From an uncultured Muribaculaceae bacterium (GTDB lineage: Bacteria > Bacteroidota > Bacteroidia > Bacteroidales > Muribaculaceae): a stretch of DNA of 64,000 nt. Made by a program: the position numbers and the translations under genes. This document shows, one piece after another, positions 7,813-16,830 of the stretch. The stretch is from positions 49,122 to 113,121 of the forward strand of contig CAJUKX010000005.1 of the NCBI GenBank assembly GCA_910586975.1. The letters are read 5' to 3'. Position 1 is the first letter of the stretch. The number at the start of each line of letters is the position of its first letter. The notes below the pieces were generated by a model. That model was not told the DNA's origin, did not search any database, and was given only the letters and a program-made list of their open reading frames with translations.

Positions 7813-9035
7813 AATTTCAACATGTTGTCAATGATATCGGTAGCCACTTCGGCCTTCGACTTCAAGGGGAAGTCGAGCTGTGGGCGACCGTCGGCAAAGA
7901 TAAGGCTTACCTTATTGGTAGGTACGCCAAACCCTGCTCCTGCATCGCGTAGAGAGTTCAATACTATCATATCGAGATTCTTGCGGTGCAGCTTGTCAAT
8001 GGCGTTGGAGTTTTCGTTATCCGTTTCGAGCGCGAATCCTATCAATATCTGCCCATTGCGCTTGTTTGCGCCCAAAGTGGCTGCAATATCGGGGTTCTTG
8101 ACCAGTTGAATGGATTCAATACCCGATTTCTCGCGTTTGATTTTGTGGTCGATATATTCGGCCGGACGGTAATCAGCCACCGCTGCCGACAGTATCGCAA
8201 CGTCAGCCCGTTCAAATCCCTGCTGTGCCATAGCGAGCATCTGGTCTGCACTTTCCACCTTGTGGAGTTCAATGCCCGGCTCTACTTGCAGCCCCTCTAC
8301 AGGACCGCTGACAAGAATCACCTCAGCACCTCGCTTTGCGGCTTCGTTGGCTATGGCATAGCCCATTTTACCGGTTGAGTAGTTGCCTATGAACCGCACG
8401 GGGTCGATTTTTTCGTATGTAGGGCCGGCGGTCACAAGCACGCACTTGCCCTTGAGGTCTTGCTTTGAGTCAAAGTAAGCTGCAACTGCCTTGATGATGT
8501 TTTCGGGTTCTTCCATACGGCCTTTTCCTATGAGATGCGATGCCAGTTCGCCCTCGGCCGGCTCTATTATGATGTTGCCGTAAGACTTCAGCAGGTCTAT
8601 GTTGCGTTTGGTAGACGGATGCAGCATCATGTCGAAGTCCATGGCCGGTGCTACAAAAACCTTGCCACGGGTCGAAAGATACGATGTCACCAGCATATTA
8701 TCGGCAATTCCGTTGGCCATCTTGCCTATGGTTGACGCCGTAGCCGGAGCCACAACGAAGGCGTCGGCCCACAGTCCCAGGTCTACGTGGCTGTGCCATT
8801 CGCCTGTATTGGCTGTAAAGAATTCCTTTATGACCGGTTTTCCGCTCAGTGTTGAAAGTGTGACGGGGGTGATGAACTCGCAGGCATTCGGGGTCATTAT
8901 AACCTGTACTTCAGCACCGGCTTTTATAAACAGACGGGTGAGCACAGCGGCCTTGTACGCGGCTATACCTCCGGTAATGCCGAGCACTATATGTTTGCCT
9001 TTAAGGCTGTTGGTGCAGCTTTCTGTATTTGTCAT
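7809..9035 (-). CDS. coaBC: Bifunctional phosphopantothenoylcysteine decarboxylase / phosphopantothenate-cysteine ligase
   Basis: A 408-residue fusion carrying two CoA biosynthesis steps. The N-terminal flavin-dependent CoaC half (about 1-190) has GITGGIAAYKA, the catalytic His in EWHSHVDLG and the PAMDFDM loop. The C-terminal CoaB half (about 195-408) has the GPTYEKIDPVRFIGNYSTG motif for CTP and dimer contacts and the KIKRE lysine region. The length is normal. It overlaps the upstream exonuclease gene and the downstream DUF4835 gene by 4 bases each, as part of the dnaN operon. The enzyme is cytosolic. Confidence 0.94.
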   Translation of the reverse strand: MTNTESCTNSLKGKHIVLGITGGIAAYKAAVLTRLFIKAGAEVQVIMTPNACEFITPVTLSTLSGKPVIKEFFTANTGEWHSHVDLGLWADAFVVAPATASTIGKMANGIADNMLVTSYLSTRGKVFVAPAMDFDMMLHPSTKRNIDLLKSYGNIIIEPAEGELASHLIGKGRMEEPENIIKAVAAYFDSKQDLKGKCVLVTAGPTYEKIDPVRFIGNYSTGKMGYAIANEAAKRGAEVILVSGPVEGLQVEPGIELHKVESADQMLAMAQQGFERADVAILSAAVADYRPAEYIDHKIKREKSGIESIQLVKNPDIAATLGANKRNGQILIGFALETDNENSNAIDKLHRKNLDMIVLNSLRDAGAGFGVPTNKVSLIFADGRPQLDFPLKSKAEVATDIIDNMLKL

Positions 9036-9805
9036 TTCTTTTTGCTCTCCATATACAGGCGCAGGAAGGCGCGTTTGGTGTCGCCCGGGAAGTCTCCGTG
9101 TTCTATCCAGCTGTAGTAGCCCGGATCTTTTCTGAGCACATCAATGGCTACCTGGCCTTTGTATTTGCCGAAGTTAATGATTTCGCGGCCTTTGTCGTCG
9201 TAAATCATACGCCCGGCAAAGTCTACGTTATTGTTTTGCGACGAATACTTGGCCAGTTCTTCTATATCGTTGGGCAGGTCGTCATATTTCTCCAGCTGTG
9301 CCAGCAGTACTTCGTAAGTAGCCATGGTATCGGCCTGGGCACCGTGGGCACCGGTCAGCTCTTTATCGCAGTAAAAGCGATAGGCGGCTATAAGGTTGCG
9401 CGGTTCTTTCTTGTGAAAAATGGTCTGCACATCCACAAAGCGGGCTTTATGGAAATCAAATTCCACGCCTACACGACGAAACTCTTCGTCGAGCATAGGC
9501 ACATCAAAGCGATTGGAGTTGAATCCTGCTATATCGCAGCCCTTGATATAATCGGCAAGCGAACGTGCAACCTGCCTGAATGTAGGAGCGTTGGCTACGT
9601 CTTCGTCGGTAATATGGTGAATGGCTGTCGATTCTTCGGGAATGTGCATTTCCGGATTGATTCGACGTGTTTTCACCTCGGGTGTATCTTCGCGGCCCGG
9701 CATCACCTTCACTATCGAGATCTCTACGATGCGATCTTTAGTGATATTGATACCGGTTGTCTCAAGATCAAAGAATACTATGGGACGTTTAAGGGTAAGT
9801 TTCAT
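9032..9805 (-). CDS. DEDDh 3'-5' exonuclease (DNA polymerase III epsilon-like)
   Basis: A 257-residue DnaQ-family exonuclease. Motif I is FDLETTG (residues 11-17), motif II is FNSNRFDVPML and motif III with its catalytic His is AHGAQADTMATYEVL, giving the DEDDh set. About 70 residues after the exonuclease fold contain IINFGKYKGQVA and the WIEHGDFP stretch, a common C-terminal add-on in Bacteroidota homologues. It could proofread for the replicase or trim DNA in repair; the name dnaQ would be too firm. It lies 10 bases after dnaN and overlaps coaBC by 4 bases. Confidence 0.85.
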   Translation of the reverse strand: MKLTLKRPIVFFDLETTGINITKDRIVEISIVKVMPGREDTPEVKTRRINPEMHIPEESTAIHHITDEDVANAPTFRQVARSLADYIKGCDIAGFNSNRFDVPMLDEEFRRVGVEFDFHKARFVDVQTIFHKKEPRNLIAAYRFYCDKELTGAHGAQADTMATYEVLLAQLEKYDDLPNDIEELAKYSSQNNNVDFAGRMIYDDKGREIINFGKYKGQVAIDVLRKDPGYYSWIEHGDFPGDTKRAFLRLYMESKKK

Positions 9806-9815
9806 TTAAACACTC

Positions 9816-10949
9816 TTAGAACTTGTCTACATTCATTGGCATAAGCAGCATCACGAGGTCTGTGCCCTCTTCGTTTTCAGAGGGTGAGAACACTCCGGCA
9901 CGTGAAGGATCTGCGAGGTCTATGTACACTTCGTCGGTGGGAAGTACGTTCATGAACTCGATTAGGAATGGTGCGCTGAAGCCAATTACCATCTCGGGCC
10001 CGTTGTATGAACATGCAAGTGTCTCGCGGGCACAGGTGCACATGTTGTTGTCGTCGCTCTTGATGAGGAGCTTGTCGGGAGTGATTTTGAATTTTTCCAG
10101 ACCATAACCCGGGTCAACAAACACGGCTACACGGCGTATGGCGTTGAGGGCGGCCGAGCGGTCGAGAACCAGACGGAAAGGCGAATTCTTGGGAATCACA
10201 CGGTTATAGTCGGGGAAACGACCGTTGAGGAACGAGCATTTGAAAGTGAAGTTCTCGTTTTCGATTGTGGCGCTCTTGCGGCTGATGGTGAAGTTGAGTA
10301 CTGATTCCTTGGAGAAAACCGTACGGATTACAGTAGCCGGCTTAACGGGCATGATGCATGAGCCTTTGGCACCGGGAGCCACACGGTTGTCGATGTATCT
10401 TACAAGCTTGTGGGTGTCGGTGGCTACGAATGTGAGGTGGTCTTCATCAAGGTCGAAGTATACGCCCTTCATCATGGGGCGGTAGTCATCATCGCCAACG
10501 GCAAAGATGGTGTATTCAAGACCTTTGATGAGGTTGGTGGAGTTGATAGAGAATGAGATAGGCTCGGTGGCATCATCTTCATCGGTGCGGAATACCGGAT
10601 ATTCGTTGCCGTCCATAGCCGTCAGGTTGTACTTACCGCCGGTGTATTCAATTTCCACTTCGTATGTCTGTTCGTCAAGGCGGAAGGTGATTCCCTGGTC
10701 GGGTAATTCTTTAAGGAGGTCTACAAGGCGGCGGGCTGTGACGCAGAAGCAGAAGTCGCCCTCGGCATCGGTAACGTGGATGCGGGCGGTGAGCTCATTG
10801 TCCATGTCGGCTCCGGTGACGGTGAGAACGTCACCCTCAAGGCGAATGCGGAAGTTATCGAGGATGTTGAGTGAATTCTTTGCATTGATTACCTTGCTTA
10901 CAGCTGACACAGCGTTGTAGAAGGTCTTGCAGGGCACGTTAAATCTCAT
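9816..10949 (-). CDS. dnaN: DNA polymerase III sliding clamp (beta subunit)
   Basis: A 377-residue clamp protein starting MRFNVPCKTFYNAV and ending in the hydrophobic LLMPMNV segment typical of clamp C-termini, with three repeated clamp domains over the full length. The frame is open to a GTG at 10994, but that start would overlap the -7 promoter element. The ATG at 10949 matches the family start, so it was chosen. As the first gene of the operon it places replication, proofreading-type exonuclease, CoA synthesis and recN under one promoter. Confidence 0.93.
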   Translation of the reverse strand: MRFNVPCKTFYNAVSAVSKVINAKNSLNILDNFRIRLEGDVLTVTGADMDNELTARIHVTDAEGDFCFCVTARRLVDLLKELPDQGITFRLDEQTYEVEIEYTGGKYNLTAMDGNEYPVFRTDEDDATEPISFSINSTNLIKGLEYTIFAVGDDDYRPMMKGVYFDLDEDHLTFVATDTHKLVRYIDNRVAPGAKGSCIMPVKPATVIRTVFSKESVLNFTISRKSATIENENFTFKCSFLNGRFPDYNRVIPKNSPFRLVLDRSAALNAIRRVAVFVDPGYGLEKFKITPDKLLIKSDDNNMCTCARETLACSYNGPEMVIGFSAPFLIEFMNVLPTDEVYIDLADPSRAGVFSPSENEEGTDLVMLLMPMNVDKF

Positions 10950-10995
10950 TTTCGGTATATGTTTGTTTTTTTTATTTCTATAATATCTAAGCACA

Positions 10996-11003
10996 CAAAG
11001 TTA
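10996..11003 (-). promoter_or_regulatory. Bacteroidales -7 element for the dnaN operon
   Basis: On the minus strand this reads TAACTTTG, 46 bases upstream of the dnaN ATG. It abuts the dnaJ terminator hairpin, so the two signals are packed into about 50 bases. Confidence 0.65.
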
Positions 11004-11006
11004 CAA

Positions 11007-11045
11007 AAAATGATTGGATAAGCAAAACGCTCATCCAATCATTTT
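11007..11045 (-). terminator. Terminator after dnaJ
   Basis: A perfect 13-bp stem, arms 11007-11019 and 11033-11045 (core GATTGGAT/ATCCAATC), with a 13-base loop. Read leftward it runs into a T tract, as expected for intrinsic termination downstream of dnaJ. Confidence 0.75.
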
Positions 11046-11082
11046 ATTAATTATTGTGTGATTTGAAACGTAATTTAACGCG

Positions 11083-12273
11083 TCAGTCTTCAAATATGTG
11101 TTTGAGTTTTGAGAAGATGCGTTTTTTCTGGTCTTCGTTTGGCGTGAGGTTAGATGCTCCCTGCATGGCTTCGAAGGCTTTTCGCTGCTCGTCTGTCACG
11201 GTTTCGGGTATGTAAACCATCACGTTGATCAGTTCGTCGCCGCGTGTCGACGATTCTGTTGTAGGAAGACCCTTGCCTCTCATTCTCAAAACCTTGCCCG
11301 GTTGAGTTCCGGGGGCGATCTTAAGCCTTGCGCGGCCACCGATTGTGGGTACTTCTACCGATCCGCCGAGTATGGCAGTGGGTAGGTCGAGCATCAGGTT
11401 GTAGATTATATCCTGACCGTCGCGAATGAGTTCGGGGTGCTTTAGCTCTTCAATCACTACAAGCAGATTGCCTCGGGCACCGCCGTGACGGGGTGCATTT
11501 CCCTTGCCTCTTACGGTGAGTGTCATGCCGTCGGCTACACCGGCCGGAATGTTGAACGATACTTGCTCGTCTTTTCTTACGATACCTTCGCCATGGCAAT
11601 AAGTGCAGTTTTCGGTTATCACCTTGCCGGTGCCTTCGCAAGTGGGGCAAACTGCCTGCACCTGCTGTACTCCGAAGAAGCTTTGGTGCTGCTCTATTAC
11701 TGTGCCTGTGCCGTGGCAGGTTGAGCATGTGGCGAATGCCGTGCCGTCCTTGGCGCCGGTGCCGTTGCAGTGTTCGCAGGCAACGTATGTGGGTATCTTG
11801 AGGTTCTTGGATGCTCCGTTGGCAATTTCTTCAAGAGAAAGCTTCACGCGTATACGCAGGTCGGTGCCGCGGCGCTGCTGACGTTGGCGGCTGCGCGATG
11901 ATCCGGCCGCGCTACCAAATCCGCCCATGTTTGAAAAGCGGCCTCCGAATATGTCGCCGAATTGCTCGAAGATGTCTTCCATCGTAAAGCCTCCGCCGCT
12001 GAAACCGCCGTAGCCGCCAAATCCACCTCCGCCTGGGAAACCTTGCGGACCCATTGAGTGGCCGAACTGGTCGTATTTCTGGCGTTTGTCGGCATTTGAA
12101 AGTACATCGTATGCTTCGGCAGCTTCCTTGAATTTTTCTTCTGCCTCTTTATCTCCCGGATTTTTATCCGGATGGTATTTTATGGCCATCTTTCGATAGG
12201 CCTTCTTTATTTCTTCGGGGGTTGCCGTTTTGCTCACGCCAAGCACCTCGTAATAATCGCGCTTGTTTTCCAT
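11083..12273 (-). CDS. dnaJ: Chaperone DnaJ
   Basis: A 396-residue type I Hsp40. The J domain at 1-70 contains the HPD motif (YHPDKNPGD). A Gly/Phe-rich linker spans about 75-125. Four CxxCxGxG-type zinc repeats follow: CEHCNGTG, CSTCHGTG, CPTCEGTG and CTYCHGEG. The rest is the C-terminal substrate-binding domain. It hands unfolded clients to DnaK and stimulates its ATPase. It lies 37 bases downstream of grpE; dnaK is not in this window, so the trio is split in this genome. Confidence 0.96.
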   Translation of the reverse strand: MENKRDYYEVLGVSKTATPEEIKKAYRKMAIKYHPDKNPGDKEAEEKFKEAAEAYDVLSNADKRQKYDQFGHSMGPQGFPGGGGFGGYGGFSGGGFTMEDIFEQFGDIFGGRFSNMGGFGSAAGSSRSRQRQQRRGTDLRIRVKLSLEEIANGASKNLKIPTYVACEHCNGTGAKDGTAFATCSTCHGTGTVIEQHQSFFGVQQVQAVCPTCEGTGKVITENCTYCHGEGIVRKDEQVSFNIPAGVADGMTLTVRGKGNAPRHGGARGNLLVVIEELKHPELIRDGQDIIYNLMLDLPTAILGGSVEVPTIGGRARLKIAPGTQPGKVLRMRGKGLPTTESSTRGDELINVMVYIPETVTDEQRKAFEAMQGASNLTPNEDQKKRIFSKLKHIFED

Positions 12274-12310
12274 ATATGGATAGCTCCTATATTATTAATG
12301 TGTAAAGGTG

Positions 12311-12901
12311 TTATTCGCCCACGGCTACTTTTGCGTGGCGCAGGACTTTGTTGTTGAGCATATAGCCTCGGGTGGTAGTGTCGACAACCTTACCCTTGAG
12401 GTCTTCGCTGGGTGCGGGTATGGCTGCGATGGCTTCGTGGAAGTCGGGGTCGAACGGCTGGCCGGTTGATTCTATAGGTGTAACGCCGTTGTCGGCGAGG
12501 TATTTCAGAAGCTTGTTATAGATGAGTTCCATACCCTCGCGCACGCCTTCGGCATTCTCAGCGTCTTTGGTGGCCTGAAGCCCACGCTCAAAATCGTCTA
12601 CAATGGGAAGAAGTCCCTTCAGAACTTTTTCGGCTGCGTTTTTGAGTAATTCCTCGCGGTCTTTGAGTGTGCGTTTGCGGTAGTTGTCGAAGTCTGCTCT
12701 GAGGTAGAGGTATTCTTTCTTTTCTTTTTCGAGAGCGGCGGTGAGGTCGGCTACTTGTTTCATCATGGCATCTGCCTCATCTTCGGTAATATCGGCAGTC
12801 TCAGTGTCGCTTGTTGTGTCATTGAGGATATCCTCTACTTCGGGAGAGTCGGCTGCTTGTTCGTGAAGTTTTGATTCTTCGTTGTGTTTATTATTGCTCA
12901 T
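12311..12901 (-). CDS. grpE: Nucleotide exchange factor GrpE
   Basis: A 196-residue protein with an acidic disordered N-terminus (about 1-45), a long predicted coiled-coil helix (about 45-105) and the C-terminal beta-wing ending LNNKVLRHAKVAVGE, characteristic of GrpE. It releases ADP from DnaK. It is the first gene of the grpE-dnaJ pair. I see no CIRCE inverted repeat and only a poor -7 match upstream, so heat regulation cannot be read from the sequence. Confidence 0.94.
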   Translation of the reverse strand: MSNNKHNEESKLHEQAADSPEVEDILNDTTSDTETADITEDEADAMMKQVADLTAALEKEKKEYLYLRADFDNYRKRTLKDREELLKNAAEKVLKGLLPIVDDFERGLQATKDAENAEGVREGMELIYNKLLKYLADNGVTPIESTGQPFDPDFHEAIAAIPAPSEDLKGKVVDTTTRGYMLNNKVLRHAKVAVGE

Positions 12902-12947
12902 GATTATATTTCGTTAAATTCTATGTCTTATATGCAAAAACTTTGCC

Positions 12948-12971
12948 AAAAATGCATGTCAGCGCATTTTT
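12948..12971 (-). terminator. Inverted repeat downstream of ispE
   Basis: AAAAATGC (12948-12955) and GCATTTTT (12964-12971) form an 8-bp stem that ends in its own T tract when read leftward. It is 37 bases past the ispE stop and about 50 bases ahead of grpE. Confidence 0.5.
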
Positions 12972-13007
12972 GACCTTGCTTTTATAACAATTCTAATGCT
13001 TAATCGT

Positions 13008-13844
13008 TCAATTACAGCCTGATGAAATGTGAGTGTCGCAGTCGGTCAGTCGCTCGGCTACAGCCTGTGCCATTTTGTCATTAGCAAAAATTCCGTAAAC
13101 AGCCGAGCCCGATCCGCTCATTGAAGCATATACGGCTCCCCCTTCGAGCATTTCGTTTTTAAGCTCGGATGAACGGGGTATTTGGGCGAATACCGATTGC
13201 TCGAAATCGTTTTTCAGCAGTCCCTGCCATTTTTCAGGGCTTAATGATATGGTTTGCCGTATGTCGTGCAGCGGCTGCCGGGGTGTGACACCGGCGTATG
13301 CTTGTGCCGTCGATACTCCGGCCACGCGCGGCTTTGCCACGAGGATAGAGTAGGGGGTGAGGTGCGGAGCTACGTCAAAACTTATTTCGGTGCCTGTGCC
13401 GCTGCAGTAAGCGGGACGCGAGTATATGAAAAACGGGCAGTCGGCACCTATCAGCGCAGCGGTCTGTGCCAGTTGCTCTTTGCTAAGTCCCAGATTGAAT
13501 ACCTCGTTAAGGCCAATGAGGGTGTAAGCCGCATCGGCCGAGCCGCCGCCCAGGCCTGCGCCGTCAGGTACTATCTTTTCCAGATAAATGTCGGCTGCGG
13601 GCAGACCGCCGGTAATGTTGGCCAAGGCATTGTATGCTTTCATTACCAGATTTTTCTCCGGCGGGCAATCTATGGCATGGCCGTAGCAAGTGAGTGTGGT
13701 CGATTCACCTTTGGCCGGGACGATTTCGAGTATATCGTGCCAGTCAATAGGAATCATTACGGTAGAAATGTTGTGGTAGCCGTCGGGGCGCTTGGATATG
13801 ATGTCGAGTCCAAGATTTATTTTAGCATTCGGGAACAGTATCAT
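13008..13844 (-). CDS. ispE: 4-diphosphocytidyl-2-C-methyl-D-erythritol kinase
   Basis: A 278-residue GHMP kinase of the non-mevalonate isoprenoid pathway. The start MILFPNAKINLGLDI carries the family N-terminal motif. The ATP-binding loop is PDGAGLGGGSADAAYTL and the third GHMP motif is ASMSGSGSAVYGIF. The frame continues 8 codons further upstream (to 13868), but the ATG at 13844 fits the family start and was chosen. It appears to be a single-gene unit facing away from the nuo-atp operon, with a hairpin after its stop. Confidence 0.92.
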   Translation of the reverse strand: MILFPNAKINLGLDIISKRPDGYHNISTVMIPIDWHDILEIVPAKGESTTLTCYGHAIDCPPEKNLVMKAYNALANITGGLPAADIYLEKIVPDGAGLGGGSADAAYTLIGLNEVFNLGLSKEQLAQTAALIGADCPFFIYSRPAYCSGTGTEISFDVAPHLTPYSILVAKPRVAGVSTAQAYAGVTPRQPLHDIRQTISLSPEKWQGLLKNDFEQSVFAQIPRSSELKNEMLEGGAVYASMSGSGSAVYGIFANDKMAQAVAERLTDCDTHISSGCN

Positions 13845-13975
13845 GTCGTTCAAACTATATAATTGCAAAATTAATGAAAATTAATGAAAAACTGCAGTTG
13901 TGGCGATTTGATTTTGATTGCAGTGATGCGGCGTGCAATTATTTTGAATAATTGTTAAAATAAATTTCATAAACA

Positions 13976-14007
13976 TTGCCTGTTTTCGGAAAAAATCCTT
14001 ATCTTTG
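13976..14007 (+). promoter_or_regulatory. Promoter of the nuo-atp operon
   Basis: TTG at 13976-13978 and TATCTTTG at 14000-14007, followed by C, match the Bacteroidales -33 and -7 elements with 21 bases between. Transcription would start near 14014, leaving a leader of about 140 bases. No comparably strong promoter was seen between the genes downstream. Confidence 0.7.
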
Positions 14008-14057
14008 CACTCGGATTGTAGACCTTAGACCGTGAAAACCGGCAGTGTTCAATGCAA

Positions 14058-14087
14058 CCGATTGATTGATAGCTTTTAATCAGTCGG
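14058..14087 (+). promoter_or_regulatory. Leader hairpin upstream of nuoA
   Basis: CCGATTGATT (14058-14067) pairs with AATCAGTCGG (14078-14087), ten pairs including one G-U, around a 10-base loop. It sits in the untranslated leader about 70 bases before nuoA. No T run follows, so it is not an obvious terminator. It could stabilise the mRNA or control translation. Confidence 0.55.
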
Positions 14088-14154
14088 CGTTTGATGCTAA
14101 TGGTATTCCATGTGTTTTTTGGCTTATGGCAAGTAAATAATTATAATAAGTAAT

Positions 14155-14535
14155 ATGATATCATTAGCCATTTTTGGAATCGAGAACAGCGGAGTGCTCG
14201 CTATTACCGCCCTCCTGACTGGTGTGGCGCTCGTTGCACTCGCCATGTGGATTGCGGGGCTGATTTCACCGCGTTCATTTAACCCGCAAAAAGGTGAAGC
14301 CTACGAATGCGGTATCCCTACTCGCGGCGAAAGTATGTCGCAGTTTCACGTAGGATATTATTTGTTCGCTATCCTGTTCCTGATGTTCGACGTCGAGACA
14401 GTTTTCCTGTTCCCCTGGGCAGTGCGTATGCAGCAGCTCGGAACTAATGGAATCCTGAGCATCGCCGTCTTTTTTGGTGTCTTAGTGCTGGGCCTTGTTT
14501 ATGCCTGGAAGAAAGGAGCCTTGGAATGGAAGTAA
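14155..14535 (+). CDS. nuoA: Complex I subunit NuoA
   Basis: A 126-residue inner-membrane protein with three predicted membrane helices (about 10-33, 65-85 and 95-118). The conserved loop between helices 1 and 2 carries KGEAYECGIPTRGES, where the Cys and Glu are family landmarks near the quinone channel. It opens the nuo-atp transcription unit and overlaps nuoB by 10 bases. The length is normal. Confidence 0.93.
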   Translation: MISLAIFGIENSGVLAITALLTGVALVALAMWIAGLISPRSFNPQKGEAYECGIPTRGESMSQFHVGYYLFAILFLMFDVETVFLFPWAVRMQQLGTNGILSIAVFFGVLVLGLVYAWKKGALEWK

Positions 14536-15122
14536 CTACAAAAAGCATGCCGTATTCGGCATTTAAGGATAACGAGTATATTGAGCAACTCGTAAAAGAA
14601 ATTCAGGAGAGCGGTACAAATGTAATTGTCGGCTCTTTTGACAAGCTCATCAACTGGGGGCGCTCCAACTCACTCTGGCCTCTTACTTTCGCCACCAGTT
14701 GCTGCGGTATCGAATTCGTTTCGCTCGGCGCGGCACGTTTCGATATGGCTCGTTTTGGCTGGGAAGTTGCACGTGCTTCTCCCCGTCAGGCCGACTTTAT
14801 GATGGTCGCAGGTACTATCGTCAATCGTATGGTTCCTGTTTTCCGTCGTCTTTACGATCAGCTTGCCGAGCCTAAATATGTGATTGCCTGCGGTTCTTGC
14901 GCCATCTCGGGTGGCCCCTTCCGCAAGAGCTATCACGTGGCCAAGGGTATAGAGGATATTGTTCCCGTGGATGTATTCGTCCCCGGTTGTCCTCCCCGCC
15001 CCGAGGCTATGATCTATGGTATCATGCAGCTCTCGCGTAAGATTAAAGTCGAAAAATTCTTCGGTGGTGTTAACCGTCAGGAAAAACAAGAAGAATTCCT
15101 TAAAGCGCATCCGATCGACTGA
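14526..15122 (+). CDS. nuoB: Complex I subunit NuoB (N2 iron-sulfur cluster)
   Basis: A 198-residue subunit binding the terminal [4Fe-4S] cluster N2, which passes electrons to quinone. The tandem Cys pair is in TSCCGIEF, the third Cys in ACGSCAISGG and the fourth in PGCPPRPE. It belongs to the Q module with NuoC, NuoD and NuoI. It starts inside nuoA, and the next gene is 52 bases on. No membrane segments are seen; it is a peripheral cytoplasmic-side subunit. Confidence 0.95.
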   Translation: MEVTTKSMPYSAFKDNEYIEQLVKEIQESGTNVIVGSFDKLINWGRSNSLWPLTFATSCCGIEFVSLGAARFDMARFGWEVARASPRQADFMMVAGTIVNRMVPVFRRLYDQLAEPKYVIACGSCAISGGPFRKSYHVAKGIEDIVPVDVFVPGCPPRPEAMIYGIMQLSRKIKVEKFFGGVNRQEKQEEFLKAHPID

Positions 15123-15174
15123 TCCGCCGGTAATTAATTAAGTTAAAAACAAGCTTTATAACCAATCATAAGCT

Positions 15175-16809
15175 ATGGCCAATTTACAGGAAAAGATTGC
15201 TAAACTTTCTCCCGATGCCACTTTTGAAATCGACGGTACAGGCATTCTTCAAGCCACAGTACCCGCTAAAGAATGGCACGACCTGGCAAAAGCCCTCCGC
15301 GACGACAAGGAGACTCCCATGGATTATCTCGTTACTATCGTCGGCGCTGACTGGGTTGAGTCGCTCGGTTGTATATATTATCTGATGTCTACCGCCGACC
15401 GCTCGATGTGCTCGGTTAAAGTGGTTGCGGAAGGCAATCGCGAGACTCCCTACATCGACTCTGTCTCAGACCTTTGGCATATTGCCGAAATTTATGAACG
15501 TGAGGTTTATGATTTCTTCGGCATTATTTTCATTAATAATAAGGATATGCGTCGACTCTTCCTGAATATAGACTGGGTCGGCTATCCCCTGCGCAAGGAT
15601 TATGATGAGGATCCGGCAATCAATCCGATTTCTATCGAGAACGAACGCCAGTCCGACTATACAAACGTCTACACCAAGGAAGACGGAAAAATCGTTAAGA
15701 AAGAACGTGCCATATTCCACCACGATGACTTTGTGGTCAATATAGGTCCGCAGCACCCCGCCACTCACGGTGTGCTCCGTTTCCGTACAGCCGTAGACGG
15801 CGAAACCATCAAGAAGATCGACGTATATATGGGCTACATCCACCGTGGAGTTGAAAAACTCTGCGAGAGCTTGCAGTTCCCCCAGACTCTTCACTTCCTC
15901 GATCGTCTCGACTATTTCTCTGGACAGATTTATCACCACGGTCTCTGTGTTCTTTACGAGAAGGCTCTTAATATCGAAATTTCTCGCCGCGCACAGGTTA
16001 TCCGCGTGATGATGGATGAACTTTCGCGTATCGCATCGCACTGCCTGTTCATGGGTACATACTGCATGGATCTTGGTGCTACCACAATGTTGTTCTATAC
16101 ACTGCGCGTACGTGAACAGATTCTTGATATTTTTGAAAAGACTTGCGGTGCCCGCATGACATTCAACTATGCATGCATAGGTGGTGTGATGCAGGATATA
16201 GCTCCTGATTTTGCTGCCGATGTAAAGGCACTGCTCGAAGTTCTTCCCGCAAATATCAAGGAATATAACAAGATATTCACAGGCAATGTAATTGCCAAAA
16301 ACCGTATGGAAGGCGTGGGCGTTCTTTCACGTGAAGACGCTATCTCGTACGACGTTACCGGTCCTGCCGGACGTGCTTCAGGTTGGGCTTGCGACATGCG
16401 TAAACTCTTCCCGTACTCTATCTATGGCGAACTCGACTTCGAACAGTGTGTACGTCCCGAAGGCGACTCAATGGCTCGCTTCAAGATTCACATTGACGAA
16501 ATCGAACAGAGCGCCAAGATTCTTGCTCAGCTCGTTGACAATATTCCCGAAGGCGAATATTGCGTGAAAGTACCCAAGGTGGTTAAACTTCCTAAGGGAC
16601 AGTGGTTCCAGCTTGTTGAAGGTTGCCGTGGTGCTTGCGGATTCTATGTTGAAAGCGATGGCTCTACCAAGCCCGTGCGCCTGAAGATAGCTCCGCCCTG
16701 TCTGCCTCTCGCAGGTGTGGTGGATCACATCACTACCGGAAACAAAATCGCCGACCTTATCACCATCGGTGGATCACTTGACTATATCGTCCCCGACATG
16801 GACCGCTAA
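15175..16809 (+). CDS. nuoCD: Fused complex I subunit NuoCD
   Basis: A 544-residue fusion. NuoC (30 kDa subunit) covers roughly 1-165 and includes WHIAEIYEREVYDFFGI and YPLRKDY. NuoD (49 kDa subunit) follows from about 180 with IGPQHPATHGV, whose His lies at the quinone site, and YMGYIHRGVEKLCE. The C-terminus ends GSLDYIVPDMDR, as in normal NuoD. Fused NuoCD occurs in several phyla, including Bacteroidota. It bridges the N2 cluster protein NuoB and the membrane arm subunit NuoH, whose gene follows 21 bases on. Confidence 0.95.
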   Translation: MANLQEKIAKLSPDATFEIDGTGILQATVPAKEWHDLAKALRDDKETPMDYLVTIVGADWVESLGCIYYLMSTADRSMCSVKVVAEGNRETPYIDSVSDLWHIAEIYEREVYDFFGIIFINNKDMRRLFLNIDWVGYPLRKDYDEDPAINPISIENERQSDYTNVYTKEDGKIVKKERAIFHHDDFVVNIGPQHPATHGVLRFRTAVDGETIKKIDVYMGYIHRGVEKLCESLQFPQTLHFLDRLDYFSGQIYHHGLCVLYEKALNIEISRRAQVIRVMMDELSRIASHCLFMGTYCMDLGATTMLFYTLRVREQILDIFEKTCGARMTFNYACIGGVMQDIAPDFAADVKALLEVLPANIKEYNKIFTGNVIAKNRMEGVGVLSREDAISYDVTGPAGRASGWACDMRKLFPYSIYGELDFEQCVRPEGDSMARFKIHIDEIEQSAKILAQLVDNIPEGEYCVKVPKVVKLPKGQWFQLVEGCRGACGFYVESDGSTKPVRLKIAPPCLPLAGVVDHITTGNKIADLITIGGSLDYIVPDMDR

Positions 16810-16830
16810 ACCATTCAACCGCATATAATT

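Noticed and set aside
10950..10994. A longer dnaN starting at GTG 10994
   Set aside because: It would begin inside the -7 promoter element, and the family start MRFNVPCKTF is at 10949.
12902..13007. CIRCE-type heat-shock operator ahead of grpE
   Set aside because: The inverted repeat there (AAAAATGC/GCATTTTT) does not match CIRCE and better fits a terminator for ispE.
14670..15110. Antisense reading frames over nuo, atp and other genes
   Set aside because: Long opposite-strand frames, such as this one over nuoB, mirror the codon pattern of the real gene and show no recognisable domains.
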